Below the pieces are notes generated by a model. It searched no databases, was not told where the DNA came from, and worked only from the letters and a program-made list of their open reading frames with translations. A DNA stretch of 64,000 nt from NCBI RefSeq assembly GCF_000344805.1, contig NC_020453.1, forward strand, positions 7,978,001-8,042,000, read 5' to 3'. Below are positions 7,428 through 16,744 of this stretch, piece by piece; within the stretch, counting starts at the first letter, position 1, and each line of letters starts with the position of its first letter. The stretch is from Bradyrhizobium oligotrophicum S58. GTDB taxonomy: Bacteria > Pseudomonadota > Alphaproteobacteria > Rhizobiales > Xanthobacteraceae. Both the position numbers and the translations under genes were made by a program.

Positions 7428-8753
7428 ATGAGCTTTTGGGATGACATCGGAGATGCAGTCAGTTCCGCCGTCGATGACGTGAAGGACGTCGCGAAGGACG
7501 TGGCGGGTGCGGTCGGCGGCGCGGCGGGCGCGGTGGTCAACACGGTGGAGCATGTGGCCGGCGATGCGGCGCATGCGGTGGGCAGCGTGGTGCATGGCAT
7601 CGGCGCGCTCGGCGGCGAGGCGATCCATACCGTGGGCGGCGTGCTCGGCGCGATCGGACACGGTGCCGAGGCGATCGGCGGCGGCCTGCTGCATACGGCC
7701 GGAGACGTGGCGTCGACCGTCGTCCATGTCGGCGGCGACCTGCTCCATACCGGGGTCAGTGTCGTCGGTGACGTGGCGTCCGGCGTCGGCCATCTGGTGC
7801 ATGGCGACATCAACGGCGCCATCAACGACGTGACGCATATCGGCAGCGACATCGTCGACGGCGGACTGCACGTCGCGGGCGACGTGGCGCATGGCGCGCT
7901 CGGTGTTGCCGGCGACCTCGCACACACCGCGGTCGGCCTCGGCGAAGCCGGGCTGGAAGCGGCCGGCGCGGTCGGCCAGGGCGCGCTCGGCATGGCCGGC
8001 ACCATCGTCGGGACGGTGGCCGATGTCGGGACGGATGCGCTCGACGCCGCCGGCGCCGTGGTGAAAGGCGGCTTCGACGCCGGCGTGGCGGTCGCTGACG
8101 GCGCCATCGGCGTGGTCACCGATACGGCTTCTGCTGCGGGCCACCTGATCGGCGGGCCGATCGGTGAAGCGATCTCCGGCATCGCCCACGGCGCCGACGC
8201 GGTCGGCACCGGCATCGTCAATGGCGTCGGCCACTTCGTTGGCGAAGGTCTCAACGGACTGGCGCAGACCGCTGGCGACATGACGAACACGATCGGTCAT
8301 CAGCTCGACGCGATCGGGCACGACCTCGGCTCGCTGGTCAACGATCTCGGGCATGGCGATTTCGGCGCCGTGATCAACGACGTGTTCAAGCTGGCGCAGG
8401 ACGGCCTGCGCAGCGACGGCAGCATCCAGATCGCGCATGCGGGGACGGACGGCGGCAGCCATGGCGGGTTCTGGGACTCGATCGCGCAGGCGATCCACCA
8501 GGCGGGCGACAGCGCCCAGGGCGGCGCTGGCTCTGGTCCTGGCCTCAGCCCCCCCGGCCCGCTGCATGGCGAGGGTTCGTCGCACAACCCGATCATCGTC
8601 GACAATTTCGGCGACCATGGCCACGCCGGCAACACCGGCATCGTGCCGCCGAACTTCGACCACGCGCCGGTGGCCGTGCACGACGCCCCGCATGTCGACT
8701 ACAGCCACGTCGTTCAGATGGACGACTCGCATCACTTCGCGATGCACGGCTGA
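7428..8753 (+). CDS. Hendecad-repeat Gly/Ala/Val/His protein of unknown function
   Basis: A 441-residue low-complexity protein that I do not recognise. From residue 20 to about 316 it can be written as some 27 consecutive 11-residue units in one unbroken register, e.g. SVVHGIGALGG (53), EAIHTVGGVLG (64), AIGHGAEAIGG (75), GLLHTAGDVAS (86), DVAHGALGVAG (152). Position 4 is His in at least 11 units (residues 56, 67, 78, 89, 100, 122, 155, 166, 254, 298, 309). The C-terminus (about 330-441) is Gly/His/Asp-rich. No signal peptide or true membrane helix. GAGAGGAG lies 6 nt upstream of the ATG. The 11-residue period recalls LEA-3 and apolipoprotein-like amphipathic helices; Gly spacing also suggests glycine-zipper packing. 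It is monocistronic and converges on the next gene. Confidence 0.75.
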   Translation: MSFWDDIGDAVSSAVDDVKDVAKDVAGAVGGAAGAVVNTVEHVAGDAAHAVGSVVHGIGALGGEAIHTVGGVLGAIGHGAEAIGGGLLHTAGDVASTVVHVGGDLLHTGVSVVGDVASGVGHLVHGDINGAINDVTHIGSDIVDGGLHVAGDVAHGALGVAGDLAHTAVGLGEAGLEAAGAVGQGALGMAGTIVGTVADVGTDALDAAGAVVKGGFDAGVAVADGAIGVVTDTASAAGHLIGGPIGEAISGIAHGADAVGTGIVNGVGHFVGEGLNGLAQTAGDMTNTIGHQLDAIGHDLGSLVNDLGHGDFGAVINDVFKLAQDGLRSDGSIQIAHAGTDGGSHGGFWDSIAQAIHQAGDSAQGGAGSGPGLSPPGPLHGEGSSHNPIIVDNFGDHGHAGNTGIVPPNFDHAPVAVHDAPHVDYSHVVQMDDSHHFAMHG

Positions 8754-8774
8754 GATCGGCCACATACGAGCTAT

Positions 8775-8803
8775 CACCCCGCCGCACGCAGCGCGGCGGG
8801 GTG
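8775..8803. terminator. Hairpin between convergent genes
   Basis: A perfect 11-bp stem, CACCCCGCCGC (8775-8785) and its complement (8793-8803), with a 7-nt loop, fills the 55-bp gap between two convergent stop codons. There is no T run on either side, so it is a probable but unproven bidirectional terminator. Confidence 0.45.
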
Positions 8804-8808
8804 TCGCG

Positions 8809-9699
8809 TCAGGACCGATCGGCGCTGTGCTGGACGATCGCCGGCGGCGCCACCGTGGTCTGCGCGCGATAGCCCGGCAGATGATCGTTCATCGCGGAGA
8901 GCGCGCACAGCGCCAGCGAGCCCCAGACGGCGGCGCTGAAATACAGCGACATCCAGGCGATCTCTTCCTTCCAATGCTCGAACTCGTGGGTGACGGTCCA
9001 GCGGGTCGCGACGTCGCGCAGACCGTCGAGCGGATGCAGCAGCGGCGTGCCGGCGGCATGCTCGATGCGCCAGCGTCGCAGATACATCGGCACGTCGACC
9101 ACGATCAGGAAGGCGAGATAGCAGGCGATACCGACGAGACCGGCGATCAGCAGCCAGCGCACCATGCCGTCGAACTCCGGCAGCAGCCGGCCGAGCCCGA
9201 TGCCGACCAACAGGAAGGCGACGGCCCACAGCGAATTCTCGATCGCGTTGTAGAAGAAGTTCCTGGTCAGCACGGCGTACCAGGAGCAGATCTCGGCGAC
9301 GACGATCAAGGGCACGATGATGCGGCTCATGTTGATCGCGGTCTCGGCATCGGCAATGGCGCCGAGCTGCGCCAGGATGATGGCCCATTGCGCCGCGAAG
9401 GCGATCTCGGCGATGGTCGCGACGCTGCGGCCGATGAACACGCTCGATAGCCAGCTGTCGACCAGGCAGATGCGCTGCACGTCGGCGCGCGGCAGCACCG
9501 AGCGGAAGGCGCAGCCGAACACATAGGCCGCCGACAGCGCCAGCATCGGGCCGGTCTGCGAGGCCTGGCTGATCGCGCCGCCGCCGTTGAGCTGGCGGTA
9601 CAGGATGAACCAGAACGCGATGTTGGCCAGGCTGACGAGCGTCAGCATCGCCCACCACAGGGCGACCGGGTTCGACAAGGCTCGCTGCTGCGCACGCAT
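8809..9699 (-). CDS. Polytopic membrane protein of unknown function
   Basis: A 296-residue protein with about seven hydrophobic segments (for example LWWAMLTLVSLANIAFWFIL, VAFLLVGIGLG, WLLIAGLVGIACYLAFLIVV, and a last one near the C-terminus, AVWGSLALCALSAM). Between the last two lies a soluble section with HEFEHWKEE. No family is recognised. ATG 9699 is chosen because GGAG lies 6 nt upstream; a TTG four codons earlier would place that Shine-Dalgarno inside the gene. It is convergent with the hendecad-repeat gene and divergent from gcd. Confidence 0.7.
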   Translation of the reverse strand: MRAQQRALSNPVALWWAMLTLVSLANIAFWFILYRQLNGGGAISQASQTGPMLALSAAYVFGCAFRSVLPRADVQRICLVDSWLSSVFIGRSVATIAEIAFAAQWAIILAQLGAIADAETAINMSRIIVPLIVVAEICSWYAVLTRNFFYNAIENSLWAVAFLLVGIGLGRLLPEFDGMVRWLLIAGLVGIACYLAFLIVVDVPMYLRRWRIEHAAGTPLLHPLDGLRDVATRWTVTHEFEHWKEEIAWMSLYFSAAVWGSLALCALSAMNDHLPGYRAQTTVAPPAIVQHSADRS

Positions 9700-10087
9700 C
9701 CGGCACTCCAACTTTCATGTGACTGACATCCGATCGTATTAATTCCGTCACGGAGCGGCAACCCGTTCCGGTCCCGGGGGACGCAAAAGCGCGTGTGGTG
9801 GGGGAATCGTAGCCCGGATGAGCGGAAGCCTGCGCCCGGAGGGCGGAGGCGGACGCGACATCCGGGTTCTCACGACCTGTCACCGGTGAACCCGGATATC
9901 GCTGACGCCGACGCCGAAGCGGCGTCGGCTGGCGCTCATCCGGGCTACCAGGCGCCGCTCCCCGGCGGAACGCAAGCGAAAGCCCATCGTCGCCAACCCG
10001 CAGCAAGGAACTTCCGTGTCGCAGCGCCGTTCATGACGCGATTGCGGCATCGCGCCGCGCCTTTTCGTCGTCAGCCTGGAGCCGCGC
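9700..10087. repeat. gcd upstream region with a dyad repeat (family D)
   Basis: This 388-bp divergent spacer contains 16-bp perfect inverted arms, GTAGCCCGGATGAGCG (9809-9824) and its complement (9933-9948). Between them is a second dyad, TCCGGGTTC/GAACCCGGA, around a TCACCGGTGA palindrome. This is the common GTAGCCCGGATGAGC-type repeat of Bradyrhizobium-like genomes (recollection). The AT-rich stretch ATCGTATTAATTCC near 9730 is the best candidate for promoter DNA of the membrane protein. No gene is seen. Confidence 0.6.
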
Positions 10088-12487
10088 ATGGCCGCCGCCC
10101 GCGATCTGCAGCGCGCGCCGCTGCTCATTCTCACCGCCATCGTCATCGGCCTGATGGGGCTGGCGCTGCTCGCCGGCGGCGCCTGGCTCGCCGCGATCGG
10201 CGGCTCGTTCTATTATCTGATCACGGGCGCTACGCTGCTGATCACGGCGTGGCTGCTGTGGCAGCGGCGCGCTGCGGCGCTGTGGCTCTATGCGGCGCTG
10301 CTGCTGGGCACCATGATCTGGGCCGTTTCCGAGGTCGGGCTGGATTTCTGGTCGCTGGCGCCGCGTGGCGACGTGCTGGCGCCGCTCGGCGTCTGGCTGC
10401 TGCTGCCATTCATCACGACGCATCTGGTCGGCGACGTCAGCGCGGCGCGCTGGGGTCTGCTCGCCGTGCTGGCCGTCGCCGTCGTCGTGCTCGGCGCCTC
10501 GCTGCGCGGCGATCGCTTCGGCGTTGCCGGCAGCCTGCCGCAAGCCTCTGCCGCGACGGCAGGCACCGATACCGCACCGGCGGAGGCGCAAGCGGACTGG
10601 ACCGCCTATGGCGCCAGCAATTTCGGCACGCGGTTTTCGAGCCTGAAGCAGATCACCAGGGACAATGTGAAGAACCTGACGCTGACCTGGGAATTCCGGA
10701 CCGGCGATCGCAAGGGCCCCGACGATCCCGACGAATTCACCAATGAGGTGACGCCGCTGAAGATCGGCGAGACCCTCTACACCTGCTCGCCGCACCAGCT
10801 CGTGTTCGCGCTCGATGCCGCCACCGGCAAGCTGCGCTGGAAGTTCGATCCCAAGATCGAGCACCACAAGAATTTCCAGCACATGACCTGCCGCGGCGTG
10901 GCCTATCACGAGACCAAGCCGGGTGCGGTCGACGTCGCCGGCGCAGCGGCGCCGGCGGACTGCGCCAAGCGCATCTTCCTGCCGACCAATGACGGAAGGC
11001 TGTTCGCGCTCGATGCCGACAGCGGCAGGCCGTGCGCGGGTTTTGGCGATCACGGCCAGATCGACCTCAAGGCCGGCAACGAGATCACCACGCTTGGCTT
11101 CTACGAGGGCACCTCGCCGCCCGTCGTCACCGACAAGGTGGTGATCATGGCCGGCGCCGTGATCGACAACTACTCCAACAAGGTGCCGTCGGGCGCGATC
11201 CGCGGCTTCGATGTCTACACGGGCAAGCTGCTGTGGGCGTTCGATCCCGGCAATCCCGATCCCAACGAGATGCCGTCGGCGACGCATCACTTCACGCCGG
11301 GCTCACCGAACGGCTGGAGCGTCGGTGCCGCCGACGAGGCGCTCGGCCTCGTCTACATCCCGCTCGGCTCGAGCTCGCCGGACATCTGGGCCGGCAACCG
11401 CAGCGCCGACAATGAACGCTATGATTCCGCACTGATCGCGCTCGATATCGCCACCGGCAAATTGCGCTGGTCGTTCCAGAACGTGCATCACGATCTCTGG
11501 GACATGGACATGCCGTCGCAACCGAGCCTCGTCGACATGCCGGGCAAGGACGGCGTGGTGCCGGCGATCTACGTGCCGGCCAAGACCGGCAACATCTTCG
11601 TGCTCGACCGCCGCGATGGGCATCTGTTGGTCCCCGCGCCGGAGAAGCCGGTGCCGCAGGGTGCTGCGCCCGGCGACCGGCTGTCACCGACGCAGCCGTT
11701 CTCGGAGCTCAGCTTCCGCCCGCGCCAGGAGCTGACGGGCGCGCAGATGTGGGGCGCGACGATGTTCGATCAGCTCGCCTGCCGCATCATGTTCAAGCGG
11801 CTGCGCTACGAGGGCCCGTTCACACCGCCCTCCGAGCAGGGCACCCTGGTGTTTCCCGGCGATTTCGGCATGTTCGAATGGGGCGGCATCGCCATCGATC
11901 CCGTGAGAAAAATAGCGATCGCCAATCCGCAATCGATCCCGTTCGTGTCGCGGCTGGTGCCGCGCGGCAAGGACAATCCGGCCGAGCCCAACGAAGCGCA
12001 TCCGCCGGGCACCGAGCTCGGCGTGCAGCCGATGTACGGCACGCCCTACGGCGTCTCTCTCGGCATCTTCCTGTCGCCGCTCGGCATCCCTTGCATGGCG
12101 CCGCCCTGGGGCAGCCTCGCCGCCATCGATCTCAAGACCAACGCGATCATCTGGCAGCATCGCGTCGGCACCATCCGCGACCAGGCGCCGCTGCCGCTGC
12201 CGTTCAAGCTCGGCGTGCCGATGCTCGGCGGACCGATGGTCACCGCCGGCGGCGTCGCCTTCCTCAGCGGCACGATGGACGACTACATCCGCGCCTTCGA
12301 CGTCAATGACGGCCGTATGCTGTGGCAGGACCGGCTGCCGGCCGGCGGCCAGTCGACGCCGATGACCTATGAGGCCGGTGGCCGGCAGTACGTCGTCACC
12401 GTCGACGGCGGCCACGGCTCGTTCGGTACCAGGCTCGGCGACTACGTCCGCGCCTATGCGCTGCCGGGCAACGTCGCAAGCCGGTAG
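10088..12487 (+). CDS. gcd: Membrane-bound PQQ-dependent dehydrogenase (glucose/quinate/shikimate type)
   Basis: A 799-residue quinoprotein. The first ~140 residues carry five hydrophobic helices that anchor it in the inner membrane; the remainder is the periplasmic eight-bladed PQQ propeller (WTAYGASNFGTRFSSL, then LDAATGKLRWKFD-type W-motifs). The block VHHDLWDMDMPSQPSL corresponds to the E. coli Gcd region holding the catalytic Asp, and VPAKTGNIFVLDRRDG to the PQQ-contacting Lys. It would oxidise glucose (or another aldose or quinate) to the lactone in the periplasm and pass electrons to ubiquinone. Length matches Gcd (796 in E. coli). No pqq synthesis genes lie in the window. Substrate identity is inferred from family only. 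Confidence 0.9.
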   Translation: MAAARDLQRAPLLILTAIVIGLMGLALLAGGAWLAAIGGSFYYLITGATLLITAWLLWQRRAAALWLYAALLLGTMIWAVSEVGLDFWSLAPRGDVLAPLGVWLLLPFITTHLVGDVSAARWGLLAVLAVAVVVLGASLRGDRFGVAGSLPQASAATAGTDTAPAEAQADWTAYGASNFGTRFSSLKQITRDNVKNLTLTWEFRTGDRKGPDDPDEFTNEVTPLKIGETLYTCSPHQLVFALDAATGKLRWKFDPKIEHHKNFQHMTCRGVAYHETKPGAVDVAGAAAPADCAKRIFLPTNDGRLFALDADSGRPCAGFGDHGQIDLKAGNEITTLGFYEGTSPPVVTDKVVIMAGAVIDNYSNKVPSGAIRGFDVYTGKLLWAFDPGNPDPNEMPSATHHFTPGSPNGWSVGAADEALGLVYIPLGSSSPDIWAGNRSADNERYDSALIALDIATGKLRWSFQNVHHDLWDMDMPSQPSLVDMPGKDGVVPAIYVPAKTGNIFVLDRRDGHLLVPAPEKPVPQGAAPGDRLSPTQPFSELSFRPRQELTGAQMWGATMFDQLACRIMFKRLRYEGPFTPPSEQGTLVFPGDFGMFEWGGIAIDPVRKIAIANPQSIPFVSRLVPRGKDNPAEPNEAHPPGTELGVQPMYGTPYGVSLGIFLSPLGIPCMAPPWGSLAAIDLKTNAIIWQHRVGTIRDQAPLPLPFKLGVPMLGGPMVTAGGVAFLSGTMDDYIRAFDVNDGRMLWQDRLPAGGQSTPMTYEAGGRQYVVTVDGGHGSFGTRLGDYVRAYALPGNVASR

Positions 12488-12737
12488 ACAGGTAGCGTCC
12501 GTTCCAATACCTGCCGCATTCGCGCCTCGCCGTTGAGACTTTGGTCACGATGTTTTTGGTTCCGTGAACGCATCCTGCGGCCCCCGCAGACGTATTAATC
12601 AGGAGATCGCCAGACCTCATGCATCACGAGGCGGGCGCAACCTCCACACGGATTGACGCTTCGGTAACCACGATGGCGGCGGCGACAAGCCGACGACACT
12701 GCGGCGCGTAGTTCGCCCAAACGAGGGGCCCCGTTTG
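12488..12737. other. Intergenic spacer gcd to c-di-GMP gene
   Basis: About 250 bp with no gene. It holds TTTGGTCACGATGTTTTTGG (near 12539) and an ATTAATCAGGAGAT stretch (near 12594) that could be part of a promoter, but no convincing -35/-10 pair or terminator was found. Confidence 0.3.
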
Positions 12738-14810
12738 ATGTTGACGATCCTGTCCTGCCTGCCCGCCGAATACGATCTGCGCTACGTCGCCGCCGCGCTG
12801 CTGGTGTGCGTGCTCGGCTCCCTGCTGTCGATGCGGCTGCTGGCGCGGGTCCGGCGCAACGCCGGCCTGCGACGCTTCCATCTGCTGTTCCTGGCCGGGC
12901 TGGTCGCCGGCGGCACGGTCTGGACCACGCACTTCGCCGCCATTCTCGGCTATGACGCGACGGGACAACGCTCGTTCGAACCGGGCATGACATTCACCTC
13001 GCTCGGCCTTGCGGTGGTGTTCGCGTGGCTCGGCTTCTTCATCACGACCCGGACGCAGCGCGGCCCCCTGATCGAAGCCGGCGGCGCGGTGTTCGGCTTC
13101 GGCATCGCCGCCATGCACTACACCGGCATGAACGCGCTCAATCTGCAGGGCGTGCTGACCTGGAACATGCCGGTGGTGTGGCTGTCGATCGCCCTTGCCA
13201 TGGGCTTCGGCGCCATCGCCACCAACCGCATCGCGCGTCCGGTGACGCGCTTCTGCAAATATGGCAGCTCGCTGGCGATGGTGCTCGCGATCCTCAGCCT
13301 GCATTTCACCGGCATGTACGCGCTGACATTGGCGCCGATGGCGGCCACCGGCGCAGCCGTGCAGTCGCTCTCGGACAGCGTCATGCTGGTCACCGTCGTC
13401 ACCGGCATCGGCCTGATCATGGCGATGGCCGCCTCGGCCTACACGATCGACATGCAGGCGACGCAGGAAGCGGTCGAGAGCTATCGGCAGCTGGCACTGC
13501 AGGATCCGCTCACCGGCCTGCCCAACCGCAACGGTCTCGGCCAGCGGCTGGCACCGCTGACGTCCGGCGACGGCGACGAGACCGCGCATCTGGCCGTGCT
13601 GGCCATCGACCTCGACGGCTTCAAGGACATCAACGACGCGCACGGCCGCTCTGCCGGCGATGCGGTGCTGACGACGATCTCACAGCGGATTTCCGCCACG
13701 CTGCAGCCCGGCGAATTCCTGGCGCGGATCGGCGGCGACGAGTTCGTGGCCGTCAAGAGCAAGATCTTCGCGCGCACCGAGGTCGCGAAGTTCGCAGAGC
13801 GCATGCGTGCGCTCGTGCTCAGCCCGGTCGATTGGGAGGAGCGCAGCCTCTCGGTCGGCTGCAGCATCGGCATTGCGCTCTACCCCGATCACGGCCTCAC
13901 CGCCGACGAACTCTGCACCCGCGCCGATCTCGCGATGTATCGCGCCAAGAGTCTCGGCCAGGGCAAGATCTGCACCTACGAGACGGCGATGGACGAGACC
14001 AGCCGGCGCCGCGCCGAGCTCGCCATCGACCTCAAGCGCGCCCTGGTGCGCAACGAGTTCGAGCTGCACTACCAGGTGCAGAACGACACCCAGAGTGGCG
14101 ACATCATCGGTTTCGAGGCGCTGCTGCGCTGGAATCATCCGAAGAAGGGCCGCGTGCCGCCGAACGATTTCATCCCGCTGGCCGAGCAGACCGGGCTGAT
14201 CGTCGACATCGGCGACTGGGTGCTGCGCACCGCCTGCGCTACCGCGGCCAGCTGGAGCCGGCCGTTCAAGGTGGCCGTCAACGTCGCGCCGATGCAGCTC
14301 AACTACGATCTGGCGAAGCGCGTCGCCGAGGTGCTGCGCGAGACCGGGCTCCCACCCGAGCGGCTCGAGATCGAGCTGACCGAGACCGGCATCATCGCCG
14401 ACCGCCAGCACGCGCTGCAGGTGGTGCTGGCGCTGAAGGCGCTCGGCGTCACCGTGGCGATGGACGATTTCGGCACCGGCTATTCGTCGCTGTCGACCTT
14501 GCAGGTGTTTCCGTTCGACAAGATCAAGGTCGACAAGAGCTTCATCCAGTCGGTCGAGACCAGCGTGCACGCCGCCGCCATCGTCAAGGCGACGCTGCTG
14601 CTCGGACGCAGCCTCAACATTCCCGTGCTGGCCGAGGGCGTCGAGACCGAGCAGCACCTCGCCTTCCTGCGCAGCGAAGGCTGCACCAGCGTGCAGGGCT
14701 TCCTGTTCGGCAAGCCGATGCCGCGCGAGGCGATCAGCCGCATGATCCGCGAGGTGTCGGAGGCAAAGGCCCCCACGCAGCCAAGGCCGAGCGCGAGCGC
14801 CGCGGCGTGA
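12738..14810 (+). CDS. MHYT-GGDEF-EAL c-di-GMP signalling protein
   Basis: A 690-residue membrane protein expected to make and/or break c-di-GMP. The N-terminal ~240 residues form a seven-helix MHYT sensor with conserved metal-type motifs TTHF, AMHYTGM and SLHFTGM. A GGDEF domain follows (DPLTGLPNRNGL, then intact RIGGDEFVAV), then an EAL domain with intact GFEALLRWNHP, ELTETGI, MDDFGTGYSSL, KIKVDKSF and AEGVETE. Both catalytic signatures look complete. MHYT is proposed to sense O2, CO or NO through copper. ATG 12738 is preferred over the TTG one codon earlier. It stands alone, so its output target is not suggested by neighbours. Confidence 0.9.
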   Translation: MLTILSCLPAEYDLRYVAAALLVCVLGSLLSMRLLARVRRNAGLRRFHLLFLAGLVAGGTVWTTHFAAILGYDATGQRSFEPGMTFTSLGLAVVFAWLGFFITTRTQRGPLIEAGGAVFGFGIAAMHYTGMNALNLQGVLTWNMPVVWLSIALAMGFGAIATNRIARPVTRFCKYGSSLAMVLAILSLHFTGMYALTLAPMAATGAAVQSLSDSVMLVTVVTGIGLIMAMAASAYTIDMQATQEAVESYRQLALQDPLTGLPNRNGLGQRLAPLTSGDGDETAHLAVLAIDLDGFKDINDAHGRSAGDAVLTTISQRISATLQPGEFLARIGGDEFVAVKSKIFARTEVAKFAERMRALVLSPVDWEERSLSVGCSIGIALYPDHGLTADELCTRADLAMYRAKSLGQGKICTYETAMDETSRRRAELAIDLKRALVRNEFELHYQVQNDTQSGDIIGFEALLRWNHPKKGRVPPNDFIPLAEQTGLIVDIGDWVLRTACATAASWSRPFKVAVNVAPMQLNYDLAKRVAEVLRETGLPPERLEIELTETGIIADRQHALQVVLALKALGVTVAMDDFGTGYSSLSTLQVFPFDKIKVDKSFIQSVETSVHAAAIVKATLLLGRSLNIPVLAEGVETEQHLAFLRSEGCTSVQGFLFGKPMPREAISRMIREVSEAKAPTQPRPSASAAA

Positions 14811-14870
14811 GTTGCTGCATCTCAGCGTCGTGATCGCCAGTTGCTGAACCGAACAACCGGCTGCGAATAC

Positions 14871-14892
14871 CCCCTCCCCCTCCAGGGGAGGG
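14871..14892. repeat. Isolated arm of the family B repeat
   Basis: CCCTCCCCCTCCAGGGGAGG lies in the convergent gap between the MHYT protein and the AmiC-like gene. It matches the outer arm of the large hairpin at 4694-4717. It is itself partly self-complementary (CCCCTCC/GGGGAGG) and may act as a weak terminator. Confidence 0.55.
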
Positions 14893-14932
14893 TGGGCATC
14901 GGCACCCAGTTCGGCCGACTTCGCAGCGTTGC

Positions 14933-16138
14933 TCAGAACGTGCGGATGATCTTGAAATCCAGCCCGTCGGCGGCGGCGAGATGCATCGCCATGCCGGCGC
15001 GGCCCTGGCGGATCGTCACCTCGCCGCGGGCGCCGGAATAGACGATGTTGCGGCCGGACGTGGCCAGCGGACGCAGCGACAGCGAGCCGGCGCGTTCGGC
15101 AGCCGCCTTCAGGAAACGCAGGCCTTCGTAGTTCGACTGTCCGACCGAGCCGACGGGCGGCGCGTTGGCGCCGAACATCGCGGTATACAGGCCCATGAAC
15201 TCGTCGTTGGCACCAGAGCCGATGCAGCTGAAATAGCCGGAGGCGGAGTACAAGTTCTCGGTGTTGTCGGCGCCGATGCCGAGCAGCACGGTCTCGTCGA
15301 CCGCACCGGCGAGTCGCAAGGTGGTCGCGGCCAGCCCGGATTCGGCGAACGCGCGGTTGAAGGTGATGCTGTCGGTGCCGATCAGCGAAACCAGCACGAC
15401 GTCCGGCTTGGCGGCGCGGATGCGCGCCAGATGCGCCTCGTGGTCATCATTGCCGACCGGCACGAACTCCTCGCCGACGACCTGGCCGCCGGCCTCGGCG
15501 ATGTAGGTCTTGGTCTGGCGGTGCGACCGCCACGGCCAGACATAGTCGCTGCCGATCAGGTACCAGCGCCTGGCGCCCCTGTTCTCCGCCAGCCAGTGAA
15601 TGGCCGGGCGGGTCTGGCTGTGCGGCGTCTCGCCGATCGCCATCACGCCGGGCGTACGCTCGCCGCCTTCATAGACCGGCGTGTAGACGTAGGGGATGCG
15701 GCCACCCAACAGCGGACGGAGCGCCAGCCTGACGGCGCTGATATGCGAGCCCATCACGACGTCGATGTCGTCGAATTCGAGCGCATCCCTCGCGCGCGCG
15801 ACGACGTCTTCGACCGGCCCGCCGGAATCATAGAACGACAATTCGATCTCGCGGCCGAGGATGCCGCCGCGACGATTGATCTCGGACACCGCGAGCAGCG
15901 CGCTGTTGGTCGCCGCCGGGCCCCAGATGCCGGGGGAGCCGGAGAAGGTCAGGAAATTGCCGATGCGCAGCCTGCTCCGGGAGCCGCGCCGCTGGATGCG
16001 GTCGGGATCGAAGGGGGCGAGTGCAGGAAGGCCGGCCCGCCAGGGCGGGCTCCTGAACAGCAGGGATGACGGCAGACTGAGACGCCCGGCCGGGACAGAT
16101 CCTGTCGAGAGCACACCCACTCCTTGGCCCGCAACCAT
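14933..16138 (-). CDS. AmiC/UrtA-type amide-binding protein, apparently cytoplasmic
   Basis: A 401-residue type I periplasmic-binding fold protein. Blocks resembling Pseudomonas AmiC and UrtA are visible: ALLAVSEINRRGGILGR, YTPVYEGGERTPG, WYLIGSDYVWPWRSH and PDVVLVSLIGTDS. No signal peptide or lipobox precedes the fold; the first ~55 residues are Pro/Arg-rich and poorly coding, so the true start may lie further in. A binding protein without export and without transporter genes nearby suggests a regulatory ligand sensor like AmiC rather than an ABC uptake component. It is transcribed divergently from a MarR regulator. Ligand unknown. Confidence 0.75.
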   Translation of the reverse strand: MVAGQGVGVLSTGSVPAGRLSLPSSLLFRSPPWRAGLPALAPFDPDRIQRRGSRSRLRIGNFLTFSGSPGIWGPAATNSALLAVSEINRRGGILGREIELSFYDSGGPVEDVVARARDALEFDDIDVVMGSHISAVRLALRPLLGGRIPYVYTPVYEGGERTPGVMAIGETPHSQTRPAIHWLAENRGARRWYLIGSDYVWPWRSHRQTKTYIAEAGGQVVGEEFVPVGNDDHEAHLARIRAAKPDVVLVSLIGTDSITFNRAFAESGLAATTLRLAGAVDETVLLGIGADNTENLYSASGYFSCIGSGANDEFMGLYTAMFGANAPPVGSVGQSNYEGLRFLKAAAERAGSLSLRPLATSGRNIVYSGARGEVTIRQGRAGMAMHLAAADGLDFKIIRTF

Positions 16139-16214
16139 GGTTGGCCCGCTGTGGGCCGGCGGTCATACGCCGTCAAAATCAGCACGCGTTCGGCAAATAT
16201 CCTATTCGAAAATG

Positions 16215-16226
16215 TTGAATGTTCAA
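16215..16226. promoter_or_regulatory. Candidate operator in the MarR/AmiC-like divergent region
   Basis: TTGAA-TG-TTCAA is a 12-bp dyad in an AT-rich island (16190-16245), near TTCGAA (16205-16210). It sits just upstream of the MarR start at 16235, as expected for autorepression by a MarR dimer. No experimental support. Confidence 0.35.
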
Positions 16227-16234
16227 GAATTGGG

Positions 16235-16744
16235 ATGCATATAGATCGGGCAGCAACTGCCGGACAATCATTCAAACCGGGACCGCAAGCGAAGTTCATC
16301 GTGGCCAAATCGCCCCACCCCAACACGCCCCTCACCGAACACCTCGCCTATCTGCTGGCGCAAGCCAACCGGGAGATCAACCGGCAGCTGGAGACGCGCC
16401 TGAGCACGGAGGGCGTGCCAGTCGAGCAGTGGCGCATCCTCAAGGTTCTCTCGGACGGCGAGGGGCACTCGATGGGCGATCTCGCCGATGCGGTGCTCTT
16501 GAACCATCCGACCCTGACCAAGATGACCGACCGGATGGTGTCGGACTCGCTGGTCTACCGCCGCCAGGACGCCAATGACCGCCGCAAGGTGCTGATGTTC
16601 ATCAGCGACCGCGGCAAGGCGCTGTGCAAGCGGCTGAACTCGCTGACCGCCAGCCAGGAGGCGCACATCCTGGAGAATTACGGCGACAAGGCCACCGGCG
16701 AGCTCAAGCGACTGCTGGAAAATTTGATCGACGCTGCGGGTTGA
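16235..16744 (+). CDS. MarR-family transcriptional regulator
   Basis: A winged-helix regulator of 169 residues from ATG 16235. The recognition region MGDLADAVLLNHPTLTKMTD and the wing with the conserved DxRxK pattern DANDRRKVLMFISDRG are clear. GTG 16301 (VAKSPHPN) is an alternative start, and an open frame continues up to 16124 without coding character. It lies between an AmiC-like protein and an acyl-CoA synthetase. MarR regulators next to CoA ligases often sense aryl- or acyl-CoA (as CouR and BadR do in Rhodopseudomonas), so a CoA thioester made by the next enzyme is a reasonable guess for the effector. Confidence 0.85.
   Translation: MHIDRAATAGQSFKPGPQAKFIVAKSPHPNTPLTEHLAYLLAQANREINRQLETRLSTEGVPVEQWRILKVLSDGEGHSMGDLADAVLLNHPTLTKMTDRMVSDSLVYRRQDANDRRKVLMFISDRGKALCKRLNSLTASQEAHILENYGDKATGELKRLLENLIDAAG

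Noticed and set aside
7389..8777. 462-codon open frame antisense to the hendecad-repeat gene
   Set aside because: Repetitive codons of the plus-strand gene generate an equally repetitive mirror frame. The plus frame has GAGAGGAG before its ATG and a protein-level 11-residue period; the antisense frame has neither a ribosome site nor sensible composition.
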